Assembly (NCBI GenBank): GCA_000320605.2
Contig: KB445797.1
Location: 680,474-744,473 of the forward strand
Direction: 5' to 3'
DNA: 64,000 bases
Source of the DNA: Gelatoporia subvermispora B
Taxonomy: Eukaryota > Basidiomycota > Agaricomycetes > Polyporales > Gelatoporiaceae
The translations under genes and the position numbers were made by a program. Below the pieces are notes generated by a model that was not told the origin of the DNA, ran no database searches, and was given only the letters and a program-made list of their open reading frames with translations. This document shows, piece by piece, positions 22,985 through 34,066 of this stretch. The number at the start of each line of letters is the position of its first letter. Within the stretch, counting starts at the first letter, position 1.

Positions 22985-24723
22985 ATGAATGAGGCCTCTC
23001 CCCCGTACAGTACTGCTGCTGGATCTAGTAGCCTTGACCAGACCTCCAACCATGGGCATGGAAGCTCCGAGAGAGGCAATACCTCCTTTAGGCCAAGTAC
23101 TGAGCATTCCTACTATCTCACCAGTCGGAAGGGGCCCGCTTGGTTGACTTTGAAAGTGACCAGTCATGCTCGTTCATCAGGACAACTGCCAAGTTTCTTT
23201 CAAGGCGATGCAGTGGCTGGGGTGGTGGAGTTAAACCTGGTGGACGAGGAGAGCATCAAAGCGGTGTCGATTGCGGTAAGTCATGGCAGTATCAGTTCAG
23301 GTCCAAGTGCGCCGCCATTTGGGTAGAAACCGCTATTCCGGGACATGACACTCCCGACATTACTCTAAAGCCTGATGGAGAGCGCGTGTGGCTCTGCGAC
23401 CTTGAATGTACTGACAAGTCTGTTAGATCACGGGTCAGCTCACAACGTCCGCAACGGATGTATTCACGTTTCTGCAGTTGTCTGAGGAGCTATGGTCGCC
23501 ATCCATGGGCCTCCCCACGCCGACAGCCGGCACGACATCCTCAGTGAAATCCAATGGAAGGCTACGCGGATCGTTTTCTTGGCAATTTTCGCTCGCGCTT
23601 CCCACCGTTGTAGACATGAAATGGCGCAGCGGCTCCTCGGAGCCATGTAGCCTGCCTCCATCGTTTTCGGAACGAATGGCGCGTGTGCATATTCAGTATC
23701 AGCTTCTTGCAAGTGTGCGTCGCGGTCTGTTTCACGTAGACGCAAAGTGCGTGCATCCAGCAGCCGAGGTGGGAGTGCGCTGACCATGTGTTCTTGAAAC
23801 AGAGTAGGCACTGTCTTTGCCTACACCCCCATCATTCGCCCCGAGGCACCATCGCTACTCCGACAGATCTCTTATCTAGAGAGTGCACCCCTTCCAGGTC
23901 CAGAAGAAGATCCCGAAGGCTGGACAACTCTCAAATCTATCAAAATTCGAGGAACAATATTCCACGCGCGCGAGATAGACGTTACCTGCACTGTGAGCCT
24001 CCCGAACTCCGGGTTGCGGCGAATTGACGAATTACGTCCGCAGTTGTCATTAGCACAGCCCGTGAGCCTTGGTACCCTTCTATGTCGTCGTGCATCCCAC
24101 TCACAATACCGTGGTCTAGCTCTGTTATACTAGGGGCAGCGTGATCCCATGCCTCATGGATTTGCAAACAGATGACCTGCAGGCGCTCCATATTCTGGCT
24201 GATTCACGAGCTCCAGTAGTGCGACTACTTCGACAAGTGAGCATGGGGGTCAGCACTGCCAGCAGTATGAGCGGGAAGGTATCTGCGGGAGTTGCGTTTC
24301 AGCCGGCGATCCAAGATACGAGACAGGCTGTTTGGTGGCCGTCGTCTCGGAACAGCCGCAGTAACGTCCGTAGACTAGAAGGCGAGATCCTTCTCAATCC
24401 AGCCCTGAAGCCAAGCTGTAGAATGGGAGAGTTTGAGCTCTCGGTGAGTGTTTCACCGATTACCATGCAACGTCATTCCTACGACCGATCGGGTTGATCG
24501 AAGCTTTGTCGGCGATGCTAACGTGTTGCAGTATTCTGTGGGTGTGTACCCGCTGAAGGCAGTGGCTTTCACAGCGCAGGACGCCTCCGATCATTTGCTA
24601 CAGTCCGTACCAGTGACTATTGCTACTGCATATCCACCTGGCCCTCGGGCTAGGATACACTCCCCTCCGGATTACGATGATTTTAGCTCTATTGGACAGG
24701 CTTCCGAGTTTTTCATTCCGTAA
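22985..24723 (+). CDS. Arrestin-like N-terminal domain protein
   Basis: Six exons: 22985-23275, 23427-23746, 23803-23992, 24044-24061, 24120-24443 and 24532-24723, in frame, giving 444 aa. The Ser/Pro-rich N-terminus leads into the arrestin beta-sandwich: LTLKVTSHARSSGQLPSFFQGD, AGVVELNLVDEESIKAVSI, TSATDVFTFLQLSEELWSPS, FSWQFSLALP, LPPSFSERMARVHIQYQLL, then VGTVFAYTPIIRPEAPSLLR and TRGSVIPCLMDLQ. The C-terminus has FELSYSVGVYPLKAVAF and ends ASEFFIP. Fungal arrestin-like proteins act as adaptors in membrane-protein ubiquitination and endocytosis, but the partner here is unknown. The 18-nt exon 4 (LSLAQP) is needed to restore the family motif between DVTCT and the RGSVIPC stretch. Confidence 0.82.
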
Positions 24724-25754
24724 CGCTCAGGGTATTGGGGTCCTGCGGTGTCGGTAACTTACATCGCGCGGTCGTCTGAAACCATGCCGCATTCTCCCTT
24801 AGTCTACTTGTTTCGAGTTGGTGACAGTAGTTCGCTATGCTAGTTTTGGAATTCTCAGGTCACACATCGTGCGACTGCCATGTCCCGTGATGCGCCAGAC
24901 TCGCGGCCTCCCTGAACTACGTATCTCCGCGATCACACTAAAGATATCGAGATATGTTGGCCGTGTCTAGCGCGGGTGGACGAAACTAACGACTTCCTGC
25001 CGGACTTTGCATTGGTATCGTACCGGTCAAGTCACTCAACCATATATCTGAAGTCGGCCTGGCTCGCGGGTGACACGATTGCATCGTGGCTAGGTGCTCG
25101 GTCAGGATCTTCGACGCAAATTACATAGCACATAGCCTCATCGCAGATCTGAAGGTCGGAGTCAGAGGTTATGGTTCCTATTATGGTAGGACTTCTCAGG
25201 CATACTGAGAAGAGACAGTCGGGGTCACATCGGCCGGCTTGACGATACATATCACTCACTCCAAACCAGTGCACGAAGCCTCCACAATCTGCCTTTGTCA
25301 TCCGATGGTGCAAACCGCTCCCGTGAACGTAAGGATAGAAATGCGTCATCAGATGTCGAGGGATACGGGATCGCTAAGAGGTTCCCGGGTGCTTACGGCA
25401 TCTTTTCTGTGCCTCCGACCTAGTCCCCGCGGGATGTCGTTGCGCGGTGCAAGAGCTTTGGGTGGCGATCCGCGTGGAGGCCACGCGACTTGAAACGCTC
25501 TGGGTGCTCGCTTGTAGAGATACAGAAGCGCTACTCTGGTTGCCGCTCTGGATCTCGTTTTCGGATTGCAGGCACGAGTCAGGTCAGCGCAAGCGCACCT
25601 CAAACTTGCAGCTCGTGGCGAGCGCGCCACCCCCCATCGGCGTGAATCAGCGATTGCCTTCGATTGTTTAGTGTTGTAAGGCCTTGACAACGTCGGCGCT
25701 GGTGAAATTCTGGCAAAAGTGTAGTACTGCGCACTAAAGCTGTGATGGAGTTCG
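24724..25754. other. Intergenic, weak coding signal
   Basis: A minus-strand frame at 25032-25349 (105 codons, six Cys) is open but has no recognised family. The right end is the promoter region of the Zn2Cys6 gene. Confidence 0.3.
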
Positions 25755-25763
25755 TATATATAA
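25755..25763 (+). promoter_or_regulatory. TATA box upstream of the mini Zn2Cys6 gene
   Basis: tatatataa, about 80 bp before the ATG at 25842, followed by a C/T/A-rich leader with CACAATACAACC and CACTCACTCATTTCAACACTC. Position and context fit a core promoter. Confidence 0.55.
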
Positions 25764-25841
25764 CAGACGGCGAAAGCCTGCACTCTCCTCACAATACAAC
25801 CCACATCCACTCGGAGTACTCACTCATTTCAACACTCAGCG

Positions 25842-26176
25842 ATGAGCTCTGCACAAGTATGGTCGCTGTCTGAGTAATACGGCCACATGACTCATGAGTT
25901 GTCACCAGGCCAGTTCAAACCAGAACATCAGCTCCGACTCGGAGGACGATTATACCCAAATGCCGAAGACTCCAAAGCGCACTCGCGTAGCTTGCCAGTT
26001 CTGTCGAGGTCAGTTCTACGTTGTCAGAAATCTTGGATTAGTTCTCACAAATCGCTCAAGGCCGAAAGCTTAAGTGCGATGGCCGGCAGACGTGTGCCAA
26101 TTGTCAGCGTCGAGGAATTGCATGCACGTACGCCCCAGTGTCAGTCCCAGGCTTCCCTATTCAATGTGGCATCTGA
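25842..26176 (+). CDS. Miniature Zn(II)2Cys6 binuclear-cluster protein
   Basis: Exons 25842-25856, 25924-26008 and 26061-26176 join to 71 aa. After an acidic N-terminus (SSDSEDDYTQ) and a basic linker (PKTPKRTRVA) comes a complete Gal4-type cluster with spacing C-x2-C-x6-C-x5-C-x2-C-x6-C (CQFC, KLKC, TCANC, IAC). The intron after CQFCR interrupts the cluster. The frame ends soon after with PGFPIQCGI and TGA. Ordinary Zn2Cys6 regulators run to 500-900 aa with a dimerisation helix and a middle homology region, none of which is seen here. Either it is a free-standing DNA-binding module or the 3' part has been lost. The TATA box and proper splice sites suggest it is expressed. Confidence 0.65.
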
Positions 26177-26658
26177 CGAGCGTACAATTTAGTCAGAGAT
26201 AAATTCGGGACAAAGGACACCCACCCGCGATACTTCTCAATGCCACTGTAGCCTAATTTCCAATGCCGATGCTCGTGCGATTCTAGATCACTTACCATAT
26301 ACATCGAGATAGTGTTAATTCCGCTCCATTGTTATAGCCTAGCCTTATCCATCACACAGCTTACATGCATAGATCCTATAATATATCCTGTCCAGCTATC
26401 CAATACATGTGAAAGCATTACCCCTCTGCTTCTGGAGTGCTTCACCTTGCCTTGACGAATCCATTCGATGGATGCAACGTGGAGTACGCATACCTAATAA
26501 TTCAGGAAGCAACAAAGTAACGCACAAAATTTCGCCTTCCAATCACAGAGACCGGCTGCGGCGCACTTGGATCATCACGTAGCAGCACCGACGAGAATTT
26601 CGCAACTGCATCGGCAGGATGACAACCGTCATTCGCGGGATCAACTAGTCAGGAGCGA
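26177..26658. other. Intergenic, nothing recognised
   Basis: AT-rich between two convergent genes; presumably holds the 3' ends of both transcripts. No gene seen. Confidence 0.4.
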
Positions 26659-29600
26659 CTACTCATACACACCTAACTCATCCAAAACGGGCTTAGTCTT
26701 CGGCTGCTGTCCTAAGAAGTGTAGGTACGCAGTAACGGAGATATAGACCTGACATGGGGCGGCATGTTAGTGTCCTGCCGAGCGTATCCCACGACGTGTC
26801 TGAATTCTTACGTTGACAGATGCACTGGGAAATTCGTCTAGAACCTGCATTCACATGTTCTTGCAAGCTGCCCAAACAATGCAACGAGAAGCCTACCTCG
26901 AATGCCTCATCTTTACTTGTCACTTGGGTGCACCGACTGTGCAGATGTCGGGGGACTACAGGTTCTGGAAAGGATTGCAGTAATTGGAGTAATGTATCAG
27001 CAAAGGCTAATGCAACCCGTGCGTCGGCATCGGGATACGGGAAGTCAATGTCAAGACCCGTATCCAAACTCTGGACGGACCAGTGCTGAGTACTGTGCCG
27101 CAGCATTCCGTATGACAAGCCCAACCTCACGTATGGCCTCAACTAGCACATCTTCGCCTGTCGTGATGAACAGCCCCTCCTAGGGATCGGCCTCAGCACT
27201 TTCCGCAGGTTGCCCAAAGCGGGAACTCACCACGTCTGTGGCGTGACTCATCAGCCAATTAACGAGGCGCATGATCTCCCTAGGAGCGGTGACGGCGTCA
27301 TCCTCCGGAAGCAGATCCTGCGCATTTCTCAGCGCTCGGATAGGCCCTGGTAAGCGCACGAGCCACGCAAGGTCGGTTGCGAAACATGTGCGCTCTGTCG
27401 TAAAGGCCTATTAGCCAGGCTCGGGAGGAAATCGCGAACCGCTTTACGGTACTCTCCGACCACCAAAATGAAGTGGTCTTTCCCAAGCGCTGTATGCAAA
27501 ATGAGAGTGTCTTCTAGGCGAGATGGTCCGAGGTTAAACTGCGCAGCCGTTGTATCGTCGATGTAGGCCGTCAACGTGACGGCGACGGCCTCGCCGGGGA
27601 GAATCAGTCCCTGGGGGACCGAGTCAAATACGCACATAGTATTTCCCGAGAAATACTCACGGCTCCATCATCTATACTGAGCCAGGCAGGGTCTCGGTGA
27701 TAGTCCCGCGTGAGTCGTGGCGCTGGCGCTCAGTGGTAAGTGGCGTCACTCACAGATGGGGGCACCTGGCACAGCCGCCACAAAACGATAGGTACAAGGA
27801 ACCTTGCGGAATTGGAAAATCCTCAGCTTCTGTGGACGACCACAATGTCAGCTTAGACAGATGTCTCACTTTGCCAGTGTTTTCAAGGATCAGAGTTTGC
27901 GCCACTTGGCGCTTATATCTGCAACATTGTCAGCGTGCGGGTCGAGGATCAGAAGCACATCCATCGACGCACACAATCTTCCCGAAGTCGACGGCAGTGC
28001 TGCTCAGTCTAATTTTCGGGGTCGCATCAGAATTCTCGATATCATCCACGTGACGCCACAGACTCCGGACGAGCGCGTCGTGCCGTATGCGGTCAACCGC
28101 GGGTAGCTGTGAAAGCTTATTTAGCCGCCACTACTGCAGTCTTACCTCCACTGTTAGCACGCACGCATATCTTGTATTCAGCAGCAACGGGTCTGTGGTC
28201 GCTCATGGTGATCTGAGCGTGGCTGGTATAGGCAACGCGTGTGACGTTGAGCGGCGATGCATCCATATGAAGGACACGGTCTGTCCAAGCTGGTTTCCGC
28301 CTGTGATATCAGCAACTATCAGGGCCGTTAGACGGAGATATAGACTCAATATACTTCGAGTCGTAGCCGAGTTTGTCTGCGGGGAGGGCGGTCCCGAAGC
28401 GGTATGATCTATTCATATGCCGAGTGGCCGCGGCATCAGCGTTGTAATCTCCGGGTCAGGAACGGAGCGAGCCCACGGAGGATGCGAGATCTGGCCCTCC
28501 GAGAAGTCCTCGAACGCGAGGCCCGTTCCCATAGCGAGCTTGAGCTAGACGAAATGGGCATCAGTGGGCGGGTTGAGCACACGACCCAGGCTAACCTGGT
28601 CATACTGCTGCAGTATGTCGAGGTCCCGCTGTTTCAGGGCCGAAGAAAGCAGGCTGCGGATGTCGGCATCCGGCAAGTTTATTCTATAATTGAGGTCTAC
28701 ACATCCCGTCGTCAGTGCGCGCGCGGGACGGACGGGTCAGGGACACGTGGAAGCGGGAGCGGCGACGCACCTCCCTGTGTAGTCCGCAGCATGAGCGTTC
28801 GTGATGAGCGTATCGCCCAGATCATAGATCGGCAATGGAACGCACCATCCAGAAGAGCGCGTCGGACTCAAACACAGTTGCCGCCGCCGGAACATACCCG
28901 GCGCCCTCGCTCGTGGCGGAAGCGGAGTCTACAGGGGGCGCGGGCTCGAACAGCAGGCGCTTCGACAGGTCGTGGAAGTCGGCATTACGCTTCTCCCACA
29001 TCTCATCAAAAGCTGCGAGGTGGGAATTTACGAACGTCAGCACAGTAGGTCGCGGATGTGGGGCTTGCGCCGAAGGGGCAGGAGTAAAAGTCAGCCGCAC
29101 AGCTGTTGCGCCCTTGTTGCCCTGCATACCGGGAGTCCGTCAGCGTGCCTATCTCCGCAGTTCCTAGGATGCTGTACCATTACGCCCATGATCCCTGCGC
29201 CCACAGATGCGGTCTTGATGTCGCCAAACTGCGCCCTGAGACGTTTCTTGACGATGACGACTAGAAGCATTCCGACAAGTTGCTTCGACACTAGCTGCGA
29301 CGTCATCCAACGAGCGACGAGAAGAGTCAGTCGGTGGGATCGTGCGGTGGATCCACCCTCACCTTCTCATACAGAACAGCCTTCTCTCCCAAGCCGGCGA
29401 AAATGGCCATGCACCAAGCATCCTCGCGGACAGTTTTCGTGGAGTAAAGGAGGGCTTCAGTTGACAGGTCAAGTTCCTGAAAACCAAAGACCGCAAGATC
29501 CGGGTCCGCCGGGTCCTCCCCGACGTCAAGCGGGAGTGTGACCGAGGTTGATGCCGACAGCGTCGCTCGCGGGTTCGAGGACACCGTCGAGCTAACGTCT

Positions 29601-31241
29601 GTCCTCATCTCGTCCGTGTCCGAAGCAAGCGGGCTCCCTCCGCTCTCAGCTTCTGGCCGGGCTGATCATCGGTGAGCGCGCCGGCGCTAGTTCAAGTAAA
29701 TGAACGCACTGATATGTTGTCCCATCAGGCTTCGGCCAATCTCCCCAATCGATAGCGGTGAAAAATCCTGTAGAGGTGGTATAACCATCTTGCCTACCTC
29801 ATGTCCACTGACCCAGGACGATAAGTCTTGCGACGGCATCTTGCCATTCACGTTGAACGTCCCTATACGAATCCTTCGGAGAAGATCAGTACACGCAAGC
29901 TGGGGCAACATATGCTGGGACTCCAGCAGAACACACCTGAGCTGCACAGTCTCACCACATTTCGCGTCCAGCTCGTCGTGCACTCTCCTCCGAATCCACT
30001 CGTCGCGGATCAGCTCGATGTCAACGGACTCGTCTCCAGGCATCCCGGCGGCAGCACCAGACAGCCGGGAGAGCAGCGGCTTGCGTCGCTCGCGAAGATC
30101 CGGGGGCGGCGATGCTGCAGCGGACGATCAGTCCTTCGGCAATCATGTAGATCCTCGAGAATCACCAACACGCTGGCGGGCCCCGGCGGGCATGATATAA
30201 ATTCACCCACGAGAAGCGGTTCGCAGCGTCGACGGCAGCCACAGAAGCTGGTAGGATTATTAATACGTCAAAATACGACCTCCGAGGATTCTCCAGCCGC
30301 GCGTGAAGGCGTACCAGTGAGGCGTCTGCATTCGGCGAGGACGGCGCGCAGACCCTGGGTATCAGTTGTGAGGAGGGCTATTGGCCTCGTGGCGGCGTCT
30401 CCGCCCGGAGTGATCGTTAGAGAAAGTTCTGAGGTGAACTCGTCAATATCACGTCCGAAGCGACGCGCACATCCCACCTTCCATTAGAATTGTAAGACCG
30501 CCTACCTGTCCGTGGTTGGTTCATCGCAACACTCAAGGAGGATGCGCGAAGGTCCATAGTCGTACGTCGCGGCTGCGCCATGGCTATTGAAAAATCGTCC
30601 ACGATAGGGAATATATGCTCTATGGTATAGTCCTCTTCATCGCTGTACAACGTCTGTGACGGTACTGGCTTCAGAATAAAGACACTGGATGAAGATGTCA
30701 GCTACATCTGAAGAAAAAAGTTGGAGCACGAGGCGAGAGGAAATCGAGCTGAAGAATGGGGACTTGGGCCAGATTGATCTTAGGCGTATGTACAACGCGC
30801 ATATATACATGAGGGGTGTTACGAAGGCCTTCGGGCCCAGATAGCTTCGGCTTCGATGAGAAAGTGGGCATCACACCATTCACATACTCTGCTATCTCCG
30901 AGGACACCTTGCGACTCATCTCACACCCAGCAACGCACGAGCTATGCCATACGCCTGCATCTGAACACATCACATCCTCGCAAGTTCGACGCGTGTGCGC
31001 ACTGTATGGGATACTGAAGACCACAATGAACGCACCATCCGTCCTCTTTTTCAGTTCCAAGGTAACGATGAGATATCACGGCAAGTACTCTGGATCCTCC
31101 GACTTGACTCTGCTGCAGGGCATCGCGGTCGGTCGTGCGATCCAGCACAGGATCCGGAGCTAGGCGCGTCTCGAGCGCAACCTTGACATGTTCCGACGGC
31201 CGGAGCCCAGCCTGCAAGATACTGGTAAGATTTTCAGACAT
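26659..31241 (-). CDS. OCRL/INPP5B-type inositol polyphosphate 5-phosphatase
   Basis: Type II inositol 5-phosphatase, removing the 5-phosphate of PI(4,5)P2 and related lipids on endomembranes. Exons on the minus strand, in order: a PH-like N-terminus (MSENLTSILQAGL at 31241, RVLAVISH, then VDDFSIAMAQPRRTTM near 30580); the IPPc domain with RIGTFNVNGKMPSQDLSSWV, LAVFGFQELDLS, KQLVGMLLVV, GNKGATAVRL, LTFVNSHLAAFDEMWEKRN, RKPAWTDRVL near 28290 and TMSDHRPV near 28200; an ASH domain (TAVDFGKIV, LPGEAVAVTLTAYIDD); and a RhoGAP-like domain (LAWLVRLPGPIRAL, LDIDFPYPDADARVALAFAD, LLQSFPEPVVP) ending LDELGVYE at 26659. The RhoGAP arginine-finger motif reads GLFI instead of GLFR, so that domain is probably not an active GAP, as in animal OCRL. 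Many short introns. The PH-like exon joins (30700-31090) are not resolved. Confidence 0.85.
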
Positions 31242-31715
31242 TCCAATCGTTCAGGCTGTAGTGGTCAACAAGTATATCAAAACATAGCAACGGTAAGAAA
31301 TCCCAATTTCAGACAAGAAGGCGGCAAAGCGAGTGACTTGTATTATGTTCGCAGCGCCAGCGGAAAGGAGCCTGCGCCGGCGTTTGCCGATGGTATTATG
31401 TTCCCACGCTTCCCCGCATATGTCATACTCAGGCGCCCATGGCTTCGCAGCTTCCATGCACGAGACTCTCCGCTGCACTACTTTCTCATATATTCGCGGT
31501 AACAATCCATTCAGACATGTGAAAATAACCTAAAAAACTGTAAGCGAGTATAATTGAAGGTTTGCAATGGGAAGTACTGGAGAAAGGATGACGGTTCGGG
31601 GAATGGAAATGCTGGAAACCGCTCGAAATTGCGCCTCAATTACGCCCGGGATTGCACAACTGTCTACCCAAGGTCACGCGAGCTGTCCAGACCTGGCGGA
31701 GCTACTCCTCTTGCC

Positions 31716-31723
31716 TATATAAG
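31716..31723 (+). promoter_or_regulatory. TATA box upstream of the Stm1/HABP4-like gene
   Basis: tatataag, 126 bp before the ATG at 31849, followed by a long pyrimidine-rich leader (CCCTCCCCCC, TTTCTTTCT) as in strongly expressed basidiomycete genes. Confidence 0.6.
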
Positions 31724-31848
31724 CCCACTCCCGCCACTCCAATTCCTCACACACATTCGCAACCACCACTACCACCTGCATCCCCCCTCCCCCCTTTTCG
31801 CTTTCTTTCTACTTTGCTATCGTTTTCTTCAAGCAAGTGCTCCCCAAC

Positions 31849-32459
31849 ATGACCCGTACTGAGCGTGCCGCGTACCCCCGCGCGATCATCAAGGACCACT
31901 CTGAGCCCAGGAATGGCATGGACAGGCACATCCCCAAGGGTGGCGCGGGTCAACACAACTGGGGCTCACTTGAACGCGAGCGTGAGCTCGAGGAGGGTGC
32001 GCAGCTCGACGAGGAGCTCGAGTATGAGGAAGCTGGAGGTGAGCCGTCTCTTCGTGCGCAGCACTCGGAAGCGGAGACGCTCACGCCACTATGATGTAGC
32101 CCAGCCCCCGCACCGCGAGCAGACCGACGAGGCAGCCACGATTGGCCGCACAAAGTCGAACTCGGTTTCCGAGGAAGATATCCGTACTGCGCGCGAGTTC
32201 AGAAAGAAGGCGCTGAAAAAGGATGGTAAGTGATGCAAGCGTGTTGATGGGGCAGGTCAGATGTCTCATCACGGGTTGCACACAGGTGTTGACCTCGGCG
32301 ACATCGCTCGCACTTCGGCCGCTGTTTCTGTCTCTCCCCCCAACCGGGACGTCCCTATCGCCAGCGACGCTAACGTGAGTTTTGCTGTATACATGCCATA
32401 CAGATGGGGCGCTGACTGCGCGACTGTCATACTAGACCGATGCCATTCACTTGAACTAA
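31849..32459 (+). CDS. Stm1/HABP4-like ribosome- or mRNA-binding protein
   Basis: Exon 1 starts MTRTERAAYPRAIIKDHSEP and contains the hyaluronan/mRNA-binding family signature: GMDRHIPKGGAGQHNWGS (family consensus FDRHSGTGR...KKGGAGKGNWG). A highly acidic stretch ends at a GTGAGC donor near 32040. After splicing, the chain continues through REQTDEAATIGRTKSNS and EEDIRTAREFRKKALKKDG, then (acceptor near 32286) VDLGDIARTSAAVSVSP. A final short exon after 32435 ends TDAIHLN with TAA 32457-32459. The small size, about 135 aa, is typical of basidiomycete members. These proteins associate with ribosomes and mRNA in the cytoplasm. The strong TATA box and CT-rich leader fit high expression. Confidence 0.75.
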
Positions 32460-33990
32460 GTTATTCAGGGGACTTGGGCATAGAAAAGGCATGAGTGAAC
32501 TTGTGTACAATAAATTGTAGCGTAAGAAGCATAACATCGAATGTAGTTGTATCACTCCTTCCAAGGATGTAGACGTCTTGCAAGTATACAGATGATAATA
32601 TGGGGCCGGAGAACCACCTATCTTCAAAGATTCATAGGCGGTTCTATCTGTCAGCACGTCATTTGTTCGTGTTGTGAGGGCGTTTCCAATGATCGTCGCT
32701 ACCCAATGCGACTTCTGTTTTAATCAGCGTAGCCCTCGCCGCTATATCTCGCTTCCTGTCATGTCTGTGTGATCATGTTCAAGGGTTGGACAGCTGCATC
32801 GAATGTATCGAAACGTCATAGGCATAGAATCGTGTCCTCAAAGGAATGCTTTTACACTGTCTTCGCGAGGATGAGATATCTTCGGGCAACTCCGAGTCGC
32901 GCTTCAGGAAGAGCAATATCGGACTTTGAGAGGAGCTTATCTTCAGCGACAGAACGAGGCTTCACTACTACCACCCAGTCCCTCTACAAGGGCAAACTTT
33001 CTCCAGTGATCGCATGCTTTGGGTACCCCGACCGTTTCATGTTGACTACGGATGGCAGAAACGCATGCAAATTGCACTCATGGTAGACTCGTGTAAGAAA
33101 CATGAATCCTGTTGGATCCGAAGCCTTGGTCAAAAGCAGCAGTTCGAGCAGTTCCCCGGGACTGTATCTCGAGATTCTAGACACCCTAGCTATTGTGGCA
33201 TAATTCGCTATATTCCGAAGCAAACTCGACAGATAACAGCTCCGGATTCCAGGCATCATATCAGCATTAAGTGTTATTTGAGAGATCCCCAAAGTATTCT
33301 AAGCTTTTGAGGGGCTAGGACGCTCGGTCTGGATCAAAGCGACGGCCGCAAGCAAATAGCGCGAGCGGTGCGTGACCTTCCTACGATTCGCACGGCACAT
33401 CGATCAGCACGGTACGAGGCAGAAGAACGGCAAGCACGCTGAACCCGTCAGAGTCGATATGGGAGTGTCTGCAAAGCCATCTGTCATTCTGCTATTTGTA
33501 TGCAAGAGGGTTTCACTAGCACCCTCTGTCGAAGTAAGTCGCAAGCCGACTTGGTCACCGTAGCGACCAGAAGAAGCCTTGTTCCACGTGACATCCGCTT
33601 CCGCGGCGATCGAACTAAATGCGACGAACGAGCGATTGGACTCATTGTTGAAACGAAATATGGTCGGATCCCACACAATAATGGATCTGTACGTGTCAGC
33701 CTAGTATCAGTACCTCTTGCTTACCAGTATGGCAGGAGCGGCACATCAGAGTTCCCAGACATGACGGACATTCGGGCACGCAGTAGAATCGCACAACGTG
33801 CCGCAGCTCGCATCTTCATATCGTTTCAGCGTGACCTATGCACGTTGAGAAGACACGTAATAAAGTTCCACTCGTGGACCCAATTCAGGGCTTATGTAGA
33901 CACATCCGGCAGGCCCTTGACCCTCCACCACTCCACGTTCGGTCCTCAGAAGTGCTTGACCCGAATCTCGGTGGACCCTCCAACTTGCTT
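32460..33990. other. Intergenic with weak coding signal only
   Basis: About 1.5 kb. A minus-strand frame at 33404-33676 reads like protein (FNNESNRSFVAFSSI, VGLRLTSTEGASETLL) but has no recognised family or clear start. The rest shows only short frames. The right end is the promoter of the next gene. Confidence 0.3.
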
Positions 33991-33996
33991 GCGCCC

Positions 33997-34004
33997 TATA
34001 TAAG
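33997..34004 (+). promoter_or_regulatory. TATA box of the DUF2235-lectin gene
   Basis: tatataag, 70 bp upstream of the ATG at 34067, with a CT/AT leader between. Spacing is typical for TATA-driven fungal genes. Confidence 0.65.
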
Positions 34005-34066
34005 CTTCACACTGAGGGCCAATTTTATTGTGATCTCATCTTGATCTACTTGAACTTACTACATCA

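Noticed and set aside
28835..29541. Plus-strand frames of 110 and 189 codons
   Set aside because: Antisense of the inositol 5-phosphatase catalytic exons, which show clear family motifs on the minus strand.
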